Positions 1 to 11,570 of a stretch of 64,000 bases of DNA are shown here, one piece after another. The number at the start of each line of letters is the position of its first letter. The first letter of the stretch is position 1. Made by a program: the position numbers and the translations under genes. Source of the DNA: Romanomermis culicivorax (lineage: Eukaryota; Nematoda; Enoplea; Mermithida; Mermithidae); contig CAWUHX010000014.1 in NCBI GenBank assembly GCA_963922205.1, positions 866,001-930,000 on the forward strand, in the 5' to 3' direction. The notes below the pieces were generated by a model. The model saw only the letters and a program-made list of their open reading frames with translations, was not told the DNA's origin and did not search any database.

Positions 1-933
1 AAAGATGTGATAAAGGTTTTGCTATTGTTTTCATAAGGGTTTTCCGAAGACAAAAGAATAAAAGAAAATGGAATACGGTAGGCGTTCTGTGTGGTAAAAA
101 AATATTTTGTTTGCCACTTTTATGGAACCGCAAGAATGGTCAAAAACGTAATACTACAGAGAGTCTATCTGAAGAAAAGTCACTAATGAGTAAAGATACG
201 TAATAAAATCATAAAAATGTCCACGCAACCACATTCTAATGCGTGAAAAATTCTTATTTACATAATAAAGTGACCACACAAGCACCTCGAGTGACAGGAC
301 AATCAGACTAGGCGGACGTTTTTCATTCTTTACCTTTACCAATCCGGGTGATGAAAATATCGTTTTCGTTTTGTTTTTAAATTTTTTTCAAATACTTTTT
401 TAATTATTTTCAAATATTTTATCATTTTGAGTTCAAAATTTAAAAAAAAACTATTGTTGAATATACCTCCCGAGTAGACCAAGGATTGATTATTTTCAGC
501 AAACGTGGATCCATGGCAATTGTCCCATTTCTATCTAAAATTATTGGGTAACCCTGAGCCAAGAACAGCAAATCACTGCATCTTACTGGGGTTCGTGACA
601 CGCATTTGGCAGAACACAATTTCTTGCATTTACTTCTGAAAATACAGGGCAAATCGAAAATTTTGAGTCGCATCGGTTGCAACTGCATATTTCACAATTT
701 TCAACGAATGAAATTTTTAATTTTCACGATACATGCACCATGTAATTGGTAAAAAATCAAATGAGCCTAATAATTTGTAAATGTATACTGTGCATTCTTC
801 CATAATGAAATCCTGCCTAGGTTATTCAATGCAAAAAGTAAATGTAACGTGTTACTTATATAGCTCAGCAAAAAGTAGCGGATGTGCACTAGGTAGCGGA
901 TGTGCACCAGATAGCAGATCTGGCACCGACCCC
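1..933 (+). mobile_element. Foldback-like element FB1, copy 1 (left end outside window)
   Basis: This stretch matches the element at 3705-4816 along its length, starting inside it, so the left terminal repeat lies beyond the window. The right end (about 870-933) carries two to three degenerate copies of an 18-bp word, GGTAGCGGATGTGCACTA, and ends GCACCGACCC exactly like copy 2. The interior is AT-rich, and reading frames in it do not resemble any protein. It is therefore a non-autonomous element. Identity with copy 2 is high, but small indels separate them. Confidence 0.75.
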
Positions 934-1310
934 CAATGCATGATAGCGTGTCACAAAACAAAAAAGCTCTTGTATATGGTCATACTGTATTAGGATGACT
1001 ATTTTTTTACATTATAAAATTGACCACCACAATATATAGCATTGTAGCAAAGGTCAGAATAAATGTCAAACAAAAGGGTAGAAATCCTATGAGCGCATTA
1101 AAGGTTATTATAATGTAGAAAAATTATATGTGAAAAACATGTAAAACTAACAAATTTTGCTACAAAAAATTACGTAAGAGTTTAGGAAATGAGTGACATT
1201 TTCCTGGAATGCACTCATAGTTTTATGTATGACCCTCGGCTGCTTAGGACAAATGTTTTTCAATAATTCAAATCAAACTGCCATCTGACAGATTATAGTC
1301 GACAGCTGTA
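934..1310. other. Intergenic, nothing recognised
   Basis: AT-rich sequence without a supported coding region, RNA gene or clear repeat. Confidence 0.5.
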
Positions 1311-1690
1311 GTATCGATTTCTCAAAAAATTTTAACATTTTTCAGTAGAATCTAATGGTTCTACAAAATTTTTGATGAAGTTTTGTAGAATTTTATGAGT
1401 AAAACCATTAGATCATTAGAAACTACTTTTAAAACTTAATTATTAGTGTGACACTTAAAAGGTAAAGATGTAGCAGTTTTACTTGATTTAAAAAAGTTTT
1501 CTTCAAGACACATTTTTTACGAGTTTGGGATGCGTTTTTTAATGATTCCCTATGCTTAAGCATAGTATTTGGGACACGTTTTTTATTGACTCGGGACAAC
1601 ATTTTCCTCATGTTATTAAAATTGTACATAGCCAAAATGACCCCAATGTGATGTTTCATCAATAAAAGACACGTGGTCCATGAGTGCATT
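1311..1690. repeat. Degenerate GTGTCC word repeat, copy 1
   Basis: Roughly 1495-1620 repeats variants of a word like GGGACACGTTTTTT in alternating orientation around the palindrome CTATGCTTAAGCATAG near 1549. The same words, in reverse orientation and with similar flanks (TTCTGTAGAATT-like and ACCATTAGAT-like strings), recur at 15130-15375. The two are diverged copies of one repeat. The 86-aa minus-strand reading frame here is made of the repeat and is not a gene. Confidence 0.55.
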
Positions 1691-1896
1691 GAAGTCTATC
1701 AAAATGGGAGAATAAACCATTAGCATAAGTGTGAAAAATACTTTGACTGAAAGTTTCACTTATTCTACCAAATTTGTGGTTAGAATAACTATAGCATTCA
1801 TTAGAATAACTATAGCATTAAAAATATATCGAAGTTATTACCATAACTGTATTTTGATAAACCCTACGCTTGTATAATTTATTGAATGTAATATAT

Positions 1897-3190
1897 TACA
1901 CGGTGAGGGAAAAAATGGTACCACATATTACATTATAATTCCAATTTACACAGTTAATGCCTTCTAACAAATTGTAAAGCAACCAGTTTTTGACATCCCA
2001 GCAAAGTTTTATAGAAATTGGTTTAATAATGGGAATGATTCCACGAAAATCCTGCTCCTCTGTGCTTAAAATAGTGAACAACAGTTATGGCTCCAAATGC
2101 ATATTCAACAATTGTCGCAAGCCAAATTGGACGGACTCTGGAATTCACACTTTGGTCGAAAAAATCCATAAAACAGGATCAATTGATAGTGTCATTGGCA
2201 GCAGTCGACCAAAAAGCACCCAAACAAAAAAATGCTCAAATGGCCGTCAAATTAGCAATTAGATTACACAATAAACTTGGTGTCCACATGTCAGACCAAT
2301 AAATTCCTCGAAAACTTGAAAATTTTCAGTTATCCGTTGATTGACTATTGAAAGAAAATAACGTTAAGGTATTTCAATGAGGTCCTCTTCCAGAACTTAA
2401 TGAGAAAACCAAAGACAAACAGCTTGTTAGGGTTAAGCGCATGTTACATTTGGTTAAAAAGACGACTATGGATCGATTTTTTCCCATTGAAAAAGATTTT
2501 CTTATGACATCCCACCAGTCAACACCCAAAATTGCCGAGTTTACTCAGAAGAAAAGTTGAAACAAAATGTTCCAGCTGCTAATCTGATCATTGGAAGGAA
2601 GCATTTTCCGGAAAAATCATGGTTTGTGCTCTTGTTTCAAAATGTTGAAAGACAAGAATTTATTTTATTGACAAAAAATCGAAAGTGAATAGCAATGCAT
2701 ATATTAATATTTTTAAAAAATCTAAGAAAGATATTCAAAAGTTGTATCCCAATGGAGATTTCTTATTCCAACAAGATAGCGCAACATCCTATACATCCAA
2801 AAAGATGATGGTTGAATGGAAATTTTAAAAAATTTTGAAACCTAGCCCACCCTGTTCTCCCGATTATAATGTTATGGATTATTTTGTTTGGGGAGCCATG
2901 CAGTTAATGGTTTATGCTACAACGATCAAGAATTTGGCTCATTTAAAAAATCTAATCTAATCTTGTTGGAAGAAGTTGTCTCAAGGAAGTATCAATTCAG
3001 CTATTGATCAATTTCACATAAGGAAAATTTCTTCTTGTAAATTTAATTCTATGGTTTGTTCATTTATTTTAAAGGTATTTTGTTGGGAATTGAATGCTGA
3101 ATCTTATCATTGTATTTTGTTTTCTTGGTTTTGAATTAAAAGCTCGAAAATTTCTCAAATTTTAGGTACCGTTTTTTGCCTTACACTGTA
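1897..3190 (+). mobile_element. Tc1/mariner-like DNA transposon
   Basis: The two ends are imperfect 24-bp inverted repeats. The left is CACGGTGAGGG at 1899-1922 and the right reads CAGTGTAAGGC on the opposite strand (3165-3188). Both continue to GGTACC, and each is bounded by a TA dinucleotide (1897-1898 and 3189-3190), the target duplication of Tc1/mariner elements. The element body of 1290 bp is the normal full length for this superfamily. It contains a plus-strand transposase relic. Confidence 0.8.
1990..3110 (+). pseudogene. Mariner-type transposase relic
   Basis: A transposase cuts and pastes the element through its inverted ends using three acidic residues. Around 2150-2215 the plus strand encodes a helix-turn-helix linker like HKTGSIDSVIGSSRPKS, as in Tc1/mariner N-termini. 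Near 2770 it encodes FQQDSA, containing the second catalytic Asp. Near 2850-2890 it encodes SPDYNVMDYFVW, containing the third acidic residue as Asp about 34 positions later. This spacing favours a mariner (DD34D-like) enzyme over Tc1. The first catalytic Asp was not found. Stops and frameshifts occur throughout the middle, so the gene is dead. Confidence 0.72.
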
Positions 3191-3353
3191 TTTTTACACA
3201 TACAATGCTCTATACAAGCTCAGGGGGTAAATTATATAAATATATTTGAAAGCGAATATCGTGGTAGCTGTTCAGTAACAATATTTTTAACCCCATACAG
3301 CGACAAATTATTGAGTGTGTGGAAATGATATATATATATCACATTTGAGATTT
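3191..3353. other. Short spacer, nothing recognised
   Basis: Unannotated sequence between the mariner element and a tandem duplication. Confidence 0.4.
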
Positions 3354-3433
3354 GTACATGGTAAAATAGTCGTCTTATTTTTTTTATTTCTGTGTACATG
3401 GTAAAATAGTCGTCTTATTTTTTTTATTTCTGT
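3354..3433. repeat. Perfect tandem duplication, 2 x 40 bp
   Basis: Two adjacent identical 40-bp units, 3354-3393 and 3394-3433, starting GTACATGGTAAAATAG. The perfect identity suggests a recent local duplication, or an assembly artefact. Confidence 0.85.
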
Positions 3434-3704
3434 AGCCATTGATGTCCACACATTGTGATAAAATATCATTCAGATTAATATACCGTTTTGGGAGGTGTAG
3501 CTGCCTGCACATTCTGAAAGTTTGTTCAAAAATGCTGATTAATTCCACTAAACAAGCCATCAACGATATGCAGAAAAAATTGGAAGCGTTCAGACTAGAC
3601 GAATAGAAAGAAACGATATGAGTCGAATTACTGTTAAAATTTGATCGCCCTATTCACAATGATTGTGCAACAGGATCCCTCGAAAGTGATGCAACAAAAA
3701 TTTG

Positions 3705-4816
3705 ATTGGGTAGCAGATCCGCTACCTACTGCACATCCGCTACCTAGTGCACATCCGCTACCTAGTGCACGACCGCTACCTAGTGCACATCCGCTACCAT
3801 AGTCAGATCCGCTACTAGACAGCAAAAAATGTGAAAAAGGTTTTGCTGTTGTTTTCATAAGGGTTTTCCGAAGACAAAAGAATAAAAGAAAATGGAATAC
3901 GGTAGGCGTTCTGCGTGGTAAAAAATATTTTGTTTGCCACTTTTATGGAACCGCAAGAATGGTTGAGAAACGTAATACTACAGGGAGTCTACCTAAAAAT
4001 AAGTCACTAATGAGTAAAGATACGTAATAAAATCATAAAAATGTTCATGCAGCCAAATTCTAATGCGTGAAAAATTCTTATTTACATAACAAAGGGACCA
4101 TACAAGCACCTCGAGTGACAGAACAATTAGTCTGGACGGACGTTTTTCATTCTTTACCCGTACCAATCGGGTGATGAAAATATCGTTTTTGTTTTGTTTT
4201 TTAATTTTTTTCAAATACTTTTTTAAATTATTTTCAAGCATTTTATCATCATTTTGAGTTCAAAATTAAAAAAAAATTTTTTTTTGAATATACCTCCCGA
4301 GTAGACCAAGGACTGAATATTTTCAGAAAACTTGGATCCATGGCAATTATCCCATTTCTATCGAAAATTATTGGATTAACCCTGGGTTTAGAACAACAAA
4401 CCACTGCATCTCACCGGGGTTCGTGGCACGCATTTGGCAGAACACAATTTCTTGCATTTACTTCTGAAAATACGGGGCAAATTGAAAATTTTGAGTCGCA
4501 TCGGTTGCAACCGCATATTTCCCAATTTTTAACGAATGAAATTTCAAATTTTCACGAAACATGCGCCATCTAATTGGTAAAAAAAATTAAATGATCCTAG
4601 TAATTTGTAAATGTATACTGTACATTCTTCCATAATGAAATCCTGCCTAGGTCATTCAACGCAAAAAGTAAACGTAACGTTTTACTTATATACCTCAGCA
4701 GAAAGTAGTGGATGTGCACTAGGTAGCGGATCTGACTATGGTAGCGGATGTGCACTAGGTAGCGGTTGTGCACTAGGTAGCGGATGTGCACTAGGTAGCG
4801 GATCTGGCACCGACCC
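3705..4816. mobile_element. Foldback-like element FB1, copy 2 (complete)
   Basis: This 1.1-kb element has long inverted ends built from tandem 18-bp words. The left arm (about 3710-3830) repeats CTACCTAGTGCACATCCG, and the right arm (about 4700-4816) carries the complement, GGTAGCGGATGTGCACTA. The flanks repeat AAAAATTTG at 3696-3704 and 4817-4825. This 9-bp target duplication is of the size made by foldback and Mutator-type transposases. The interior encodes nothing recognisable, so it must be mobilised in trans. A variant word (GGATCTGACTATGG) sits at mirror-image positions in both arms, which suggests arm homogenisation. Confidence 0.85.
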
Positions 4817-4825
4817 AAAAATTTG

Positions 4826-6268
4826 TTGCTTCAGAAATTTGATTGAAAAAAATCCAACCCGCGAGTTTAATGTTTCAAAATAAAATGCCGACTGTCCGAT
4901 TCCAGTCTATGTAATAAGCTGTGAGAGAGTGCTCTGTAGTTGGAGACACTCTGTTGCACACCATGTGATGTCAGCCGCACAATATTGACCCAATTATAGC
5001 AGATTTCAGTGCTTTTCCATTGTGGCATAAGGCATCCGAATAATTCTTGCCGTTTTCTTGCAAATGAATTTCAAAATGATCATTCGATTTCTGAAATTTA
5101 TTTTAAATTTTCGAAGTTTTCGACTTTTCTTTCGAAGTACATCGTTCGGCGATCATCAAACCTAAATCAATGTAAATTTATTAGGACTTTGAGCTACATT
5201 TTCTCTTCTAATGTATTACGTAAAGAAAGATGCATCCTGTACAGGAAAAGCTTTATTGGTTGAGATTTTGTCTAAACTCCAAAAAAAAACAGGTTCGAAT
5301 GACAGTGCAGTGTGTAGAAATCTCTACAGCTCCTAAGATGATGATACTACTTTCACAGATACTGTAGCAATGTATGAACTGAAGAATAAAAATATAAAAT
5401 TCTACAGAATCATAGGTGAAGGTGCGCTGGAAGGCCTCTGAAGACGATTTTTCTTTTTTAGCTTATCATTTCGACTGTTTAAACTTTCTTGCAGAGTGTA
5501 AAATGTTCGTTGGTGAAACGACTGATACATCAAAGAATAGCCTGTTAGTTATTTTATAATTCGTCAGCACAGATAATGGATGCTTCACAAGGTTATAGGC
5601 AAGGGCCACCTGAAAAACGCAGTGACTTTTATCGATTTCCACAAATAGGCTTTTTTCAGAGCTAAACAGCTGCCCAAACGGTTCGAAAATTTTGATGGAA
5701 ATTTCACCAATACATCAAGAATGCATGAGCTATAAAACGAGAGAATGAGAATGTGTTCGGGAATTCTCATAAACAAAGTTTTCACAAATGCAATAATTTA
5801 CTGTATATATTACATAAAAAAGATTATCTTCTCCTGTATAGAATGGATATTCTTTTATCGAATAAAATCACTCCAGTTCCGAAATATCGTTTGGCTAGCA
5901 AAATTAGTGAAACATGTCAAAAAATCACCAATTTTCAATCTCCGGCATACTGTAGCCGCGTCAATTTTCTTTTTAACCTATAGTACCATGAAACTCAGCG
6001 CAAAATGTTTCGTTTTGAGAAAATAAATTTTCATAGGGAAGTTCAAAGAAGCCAGAAATGTCTTTAAAAGAGAATAATCATAAAATCTCAGTTATACGCA
6101 GTTGAAGGACCCTCTACAAAAAAATTTGGAATTAAATTTTCACTCGTATATCTGCAAGGTGAATCATAGAAGACCAATCAATAATAAAATAAAACCATAA
6201 ATTATTATTTCCTGATATCACAAAATGATTACAGATAATAACAACAGATTCTTTCGAAAATAAATCAA
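4826..6268. other. 1.4 kb intergenic, no gene recognised
   Basis: I see no family motif or convincing splice-linked coding. The text near 5460-5530 and 5640-5730 contains two loosely similar stretches (both include GATACATCAA or ATACATCAAGAAT), which may be an old internal duplication. The short reading frames (up to 93 aa) have no recognisable features. The segment lies downstream of gene A and may include its 3' UTR. Confidence 0.4.
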
Positions 6269-7967
6269 TCAATTTACCAAACTAGCATTTATCGACTTTA
6301 GGTGTTTTTCTTCGGGAGCTGGTTCAGCTGACAAAAAAACATGCTTCTGTAAAGTATTAAAATCATGACACTGATAACAGCTTACTTGAGCCAAACGTTT
6401 CTTTGCAATAGTAGATTAAATTCCTAAACAATTGTTCATATTTTTCGGACACGACTTTTGGTTCTACTTTATCAAAAAACTTTTGCATAGTGACAATCGA
6501 AGGTTCTTCTTTGACTAGAATAAGGAGTTAATAGTGTGTTAATAGTTAATAGTTAATAATCAATTCATATATTATCTAGTGAATCTGATAGATTGTGAAG
6601 ATGCCCTAAAACTGTTTGTCGTCTTCTCGTATCATAAAAAAATTGAAAGGATATTTTGTTCATAAATGCCAGATTAGAGGCTAGAATCTGGCCAACAAAA
6701 TGTATCAATTGGTGAAACATGCTTTGTTAAGGATTGCGATTTCCGTTGATATGACAACATTAGTTGATTTTTTATACTTATCCACCATTAATTCTCAGCA
6801 GAATGTGCAATCATTATTGTTCCTAATTTGTGTCCGATGTACCGCGCTTTTCATTTTCAAAACTTTGTGTAGACTGAATCATGACTCATAAAGCTCGGAA
6901 TACATGTGCAATGTGAAATGTTTAGCTCTTGAACTCGACTGAAATTCATTGATTATAATAATACGCCATCCGTATGTTGCAGCAAGCTTTTTCGTCAAAG
7001 AATCTTTTTTGAACAGCATGAAAATATCTTGAGTCAAATGGGATTCAAAATAGAAATAAAATTGGATACAATTCAGTATTGAATTACAGAGTCGTAAAAC
7101 AGTTTTCGAGAAAGGGGGTTATTCTCCCACACAATAAACGATTTTCTTGGAAACTTCCTACAGAACGTAAGTTTAGTATTTGACAATGAAACACATTATA
7201 GAGTATATATTTCTGAATTATGTATTCAGAAAGTAAGAAAGGAGAATTTTACTCTATAAAAAATTTTTTTGGGATAGCTATCCACTCTAAAAGATATCTT
7301 AACTGTTGAGTTTACTTTATCCGAAGTAAAAGCATTTCAGAGTGCAGTCATCGACGATGCAGATCAGCAATTTACGACTTTGCCTATAGTCGCATCGAAA
7401 AGCAGTCGTTTACTGTGAGCTGTAGCCTGGCGTGTGAGCTAGCTTGAGCAACCTAGAGGGGAATCTGAGGGTAGTTTAATTGACTAGGCTATTACAGTCT
7501 TCCCAGGCTAATCGTTTCTTGTCTTTTTAGTCACTGTAGATATACGCTGATAGAGGGCACATATTGAACATGATTTTCGTAGAGCATGAACTTACTCGCA
7601 ACAAATATTTCATCACATGCTTTGCGGGTTCTCTCCTTTTCTTCTTCTTCGGTTCCGACTTTCATTACATTTTCTTCATGTTTGTGATCATCTGCGAATT
7701 ATAAACATACTTCAAATAGTATCAGGAATAAGTCAGAGTGCGTAGGTTATAGTTCCGATTATGAATCCTGTGTTGGTAAAAACGGAGAAGACCTTGAGTC
7801 ACCTTATATTCTGCTTGTTGTAAAAAGAACTCACCACTAGAAACAGGCACTGAGAGGACGCAGGTAGCCTAAATTAGAATAAAATCACAATCACGTTCAG
7901 ATGAAATTTTCCTAAACTATACCATTATAGCTACGATTGTTGCCGTAATCATTATAAAAGAACGCAT
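6269..7967 (-). CDS. Gene A: small secreted two-cysteine protein, 5 exons, 120 aa
   Basis: I assembled this by comparison with gene B. Exons on the minus strand are 7967-7923, 7868-7835, 7691-7596, 6514-6386 and 6327-6269 (TGA). All introns are GT..AG, in phases 0,1,1,1, and are 54, 143, 1081 and 58 bp. The first two exons give a signal peptide beginning MRSFIMITATIVA. A lysine/glutamate-rich stretch follows, then two cysteines (in KAC and YYC) that could form a disulfide, then an acidic tail with EPAPEEKH. I chose the upstream ATG because it is in frame and conserved in A, B and C, and it supplies the basic residue of a signal peptide. The protein is presumably secreted. The family was not recognised and no function is assigned. 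Confidence 0.82.
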
Positions 7968-8215
7968 TTTCGGGTAATTTTATGGAAAAATATCGAATCT
8001 AGCACACTGGCAAAATGATAAATTATGAGTTGTGATACGAAAGTCAAAAACTAAATTATATAACTGGCAAAATTTTTCTCATATCTTCACATTAGATGCG
8101 ATCCAACATTACTGCTCAGTTAAACGAAATATATTCATAAAAACTGTTTGCTCTTCTCTCCGGGGTATGCTACTCTCTTGCACGAAACTCGCTTTCTACA
8201 AAATAAAATTTTTTT
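7968..8215 (-). promoter_or_regulatory. Conserved upstream region of gene A
   Basis: Reading the minus strand, this block aligns with the regions upstream of genes B and C. The best-conserved piece is 8111-8150 (AAACAGTTTTTATGAATAT, then CGTTTAACTGAGCAGT). A TATA-like CAGTTATATAA lies closer to the start codon. Conservation of noncoding sequence across three paralogues suggests a promoter, though a recent duplication would leave the same trace. Confidence 0.5.
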
Positions 8216-8384
8216 AGCATAGCATAGCAATGATCAACGCTAGAGCGTTCACGACTACCAATGCTTTGAACTTGGAGCGTACAAGCTTGATGAATGCACA
8301 TAGACACCTTATCACTCTGATATCATAGTTGACGCGGAAGTACTATGCATGCTGTTAATAAATCGCATTGACTATCACCTCCCA

Positions 8385-9500
8385 ATCGAGCAAATTCTCG
8401 AATGAGCGAATTCTTGGGCGCTTCCAAACGCGCAATAGAGAAAGTAATAACACCTTCAGATTTTCGGTCATTACCTTTTATTTTTCTTTGTATATAATTT
8501 TTTGCATTCAGTGTAATGCTTATGCCTTTGTTTATGTGTGTTTTTGAATTTTTATCTCTTGTGTCTGCTTCCTTTCATTTTCTTTTTTATTTTTGGCTCA
8601 TGAAATAATACATTGCAAATGGCCATTTTTAATAAGCATTGTCTCCCATATCATTTTTATAAAATTCGGCACACTATATTACCAATTTATTTTATTCAAT
8701 GTGATTCTTTCTTCGTTCTTAATTACTTTTCACCTTGGTTTTTGTGCTTTGACTTCTTCACATTTTTTTCTATTCTCCTGATTCTTTCTTTTTTCTTTTT
8801 TCACATTATTTTTTCTTCCTCCCTTGATGCTTTCTCTGTCTTGCTTCTTTATTCTTGCCACTTTTTTCAAGTTTTTTCTTTTTTAATGCTTCACTTTTTC
8901 ACCTATTTTTTCACTAATTTTCACCCATTCTCAATGTCTTTATTTTTCTTTTTGTGAAATTTCCCCCGAAGTTTTGTTTTCTCTAGCAATGTTCTGTTTA
9001 TATTTTTAATGAAGATTTTGAAAAATCCAAGCACGCCGAAACTGTAAAAGGATTATACGGAATAATGTAGTTATTTAAAATGACTACTTGTAATGTCTTG
9101 AATCATGAGCAAAAAAAATTATATGACAAGAAGGAATAAAATGAAAGAAATCACAGACAAAAGATGAAAATATAAAAACATACATAAACGAGAACATAAG
9201 CTATGCACACAAAAAACGAAAGAAAAAAGAAATGCATACAAAGAAAAATATGAGGTAAAGAAGGAAAATATGAAGAAAGTGTTACTACATTCTCGATCAC
9301 TCGTTTGGAATCGCGCAATTAGGGATTCGCTCATTTGAGAATTCGCTCAATTGGGAATCACTTACATGGGAATCGCCCAATTGGGAATCGCTCGATTGAT
9401 AATTGGCTCACTAGGGGAATTGCTCAATGCAGAATCGCTCAAACGGGAATTCGGCCATTTGGGAATTTGTTCAATTGGGAGTCGCTCGCTTGAGAATACC
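8385..9500. mobile_element. Foldback-like element with word-repeat end
   Basis: The segment 8385-8600 is an imperfect inverted copy of 9110-9345. For example, CTCATGA near 8597 pairs with TCATGAGC near 9103, and the CGAGCAAATTCTCGAATGAGCG stretch at the left pairs with GATTCGCTCATTTGAG at the right. Between the arms lies a pyrimidine-rich loop (8600-8960, mostly T and C). The right arm runs on into an array (about 9286-9500) of 15-bp words such as GGGAATCGCTCAATT. No coding capacity is seen; the reading frames here are low-complexity Phe/Ser/Leu text. Confidence 0.6.
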
Positions 9501-9579
9501 CCTCTTCTCCATGTGCACTAAAAATCCATAGTGCAATTTTTTGCCACAATTCATGATGTAGCTATTAGTCACTCATGGG

Positions 9580-9735
9580 TACAGTCTTATTTTAGCGCCC
9601 GTTTCATTTTGCCGCCCATCCTACGTGGGTGCCCGTCTCATCTTGGCGACTGTCTCGATTTAGCGTCCAATGTTCTATATGCGCCAAAGTGAGACTTGTC
9701 TTAACTTGGCTCCTAGCTTACTTTGGCACCCGTTG
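9580..9735. repeat. Word-repeat array (GGCGCCCGTCTCA type)
   Basis: About eight degenerate units of 15-18 bp run through the stretch, variants of TTGGCGCCCGTCTCA, some inverted (GCGCCAAAGTGAGAC). It lies just beyond the foldback element and resembles the other word arrays in layout but uses a different unit. Confidence 0.55.
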
Positions 9736-10430
9736 TTTGGAAATAATCTTTTTTTGCTTAAAATCTGGATCGTGAAAAAATTAGAACCTCAAAAAACATT
9801 AGAACCGGATCCAACCCGTTTCTGATGGTTGCGAATTGTGATATGATATTTCAATCGTGACCAAAAAAATTCTATTACAGTTAACGTATAGTGAGCAAAT
9901 CAGCATCCGGCATAGGAAACTCACAAATGTTGGAGTTTCAGGTTTTGATAAAATCGGGTCAATTTTGCTCAATTTTTTTGGCTACGATCGAAGATATCCC
10001 CGTCTGAATTCTTAAAATGAAGTGAAAGTAATCAGTAACCCAAACGTTCCAAGACGGAAAGAAGACGGCCAAAAAATGAGATTTTGCAAAAAAACAAAAA
10101 AAAATGAAACAGACCGAACCTTAAATTTTTCCTGAAGTTTGTCTTCTCAATTCTACCACCTGAAAGCTTTCGTAGTACACCCCTGCTTAGCATATATTCA
10201 CCTTTTTTGAGAACTTGATCCTTTTGACAATTGTGCAAAATTAATTTCGAAAGCAATGCGCTGCAAGCTCCATCCCAGAAAATTAAAATCCCGAATAGCA
10301 AAAAAAACGGGACTGCTTTGTATTGGTCTACAATACGGAAAAACAATAGTAGTCGTGTAATATTTTTGGTATCCCTACAAATGGTGAATGAAAAATATGA
10401 TCGTATTTTTTAGTGTATGATTGAATAAAT
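9736..10430. other. Intergenic, nothing recognised
   Basis: Reading frames of 104 aa (minus) and 60 aa (plus) here lack any recognisable motif. I do not call a gene. Confidence 0.4.
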
Positions 10431-11260
10431 ACCATGGCAATGATGAATGATTATTTGATCTGAGCAAAGAATCGCTACAGTGTAGCATTCTATGTTATTT
10501 CGTTGGGAGCATGTTTTCCAGTGAACCCAAAACTATATGCCGAGCAACCATCCTATTCCTGATTAAGTCAGTGGCATTAGATATATGGTATGTTTTTTAT
10601 AAAATGCTTCCGAATTGAAAAATGACAAAAATTGTGATTATCGTTCAAATCATTTGCACAAAGCTTCCACAGTAAAATTTTTCACTCAACAATGTTAAAC
10701 CTTAAATGAACACGCTAACAAATTTTCAGTTGGATATGGTACATAACTCAGTAGAAAATCGTTGAAATATAGAATGGTACATGCTTTCCACTTATATTAT
10801 TCAGAAGCATTCAGAAAAAACAAACTATAGTACCAAACGATGTTTGTTCATTTTTTGAGGAAATATGAAAATCTAAGATAGGATTCATATTCACATCATT
10901 AGGAGAATAAATAGTAGGTTACGCTTCTACGTATACTACTTTCGGCATTCTGTACTTCACCTCCGCAGTGGCATGCAGTGTTCAATAATTTGTAAATTTG
11001 AAGATGTATTCCTGAAGAAACTCAGTTTTTCCACTTTTATCAAAATCCAGAACTTTGGAACAGGTATAAGATCATCATTGAAAAAAAATTAGACCTGACC
11101 AAAATACATTGCATTATATGTGCATTATATGTGCCATATTTCGATAATGTTTTTTCTTTATTGCATTATATGTGCCATATTTCGATAATGTTTTGATTTT
11201 TTCAGGATATATTGGAAATGTACTGCTGTGTGGTACTTATAGTATTGATCACTGCGCTGA
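10430..11260. repeat. Diverged duplicate of 15760-16690
   Basis: Several blocks match in order: CACTACAGTG/CTACAGTGTA followed by TTCTATGTTA, then TTTTTTATAAAATGCTTCC, then CTTTCCACTT with ATTATTCAGAAGCATT, and finally CGATAATGTTTTGATTTTT with CAGGATATAT. The copies are strongly diverged, indicating an old segmental duplication about 5.3 kb apart. The block 11110-11155 is itself tandemly repeated at 11162-11205 (GCATTATATGTGCCATATTT). No coding sequence is recognised in either copy. Confidence 0.6.
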
Positions 11261-11570
11261 TAGTACAGTTGCTGATCTAATTTCTGTAAACTTTCACTAA
11301 TAACGTATATTCTTTCAGGATCAACAATTTTGCCAAAATGCATGATCTCCAGGTGGTTGAGAAGAGTGCATTTAAAATTATCTAAACCAGAACTCACCCA
11401 AGTGTTCAAGAGTAACAGCTTTGTTTATCTCTGGAGTGTAATCCAGCAGGTCAAACATGAGCATCAGACCTGCTTGCACGACATTTCAGCTCACAGCTCA
11501 TATAAAAGGATTGATAGCGTGTAACATGATGCGTTCATTATTTGTTATTTTTTATTATTCTAGAGGCAAA

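Noticed and set aside
8613..8957. 114-codon Phe-rich frame
   Set aside because: Translation of the pyrimidine-rich loop of a foldback element.
11213..11275. Possible signal-peptide exon (starts MYCCVVLIVLITALI) after a TTTTTTCAG in a duplicated block
   Set aside because: No downstream exon keeps an open frame, and the duplicate at about 16676 does not preserve the coding sequence.
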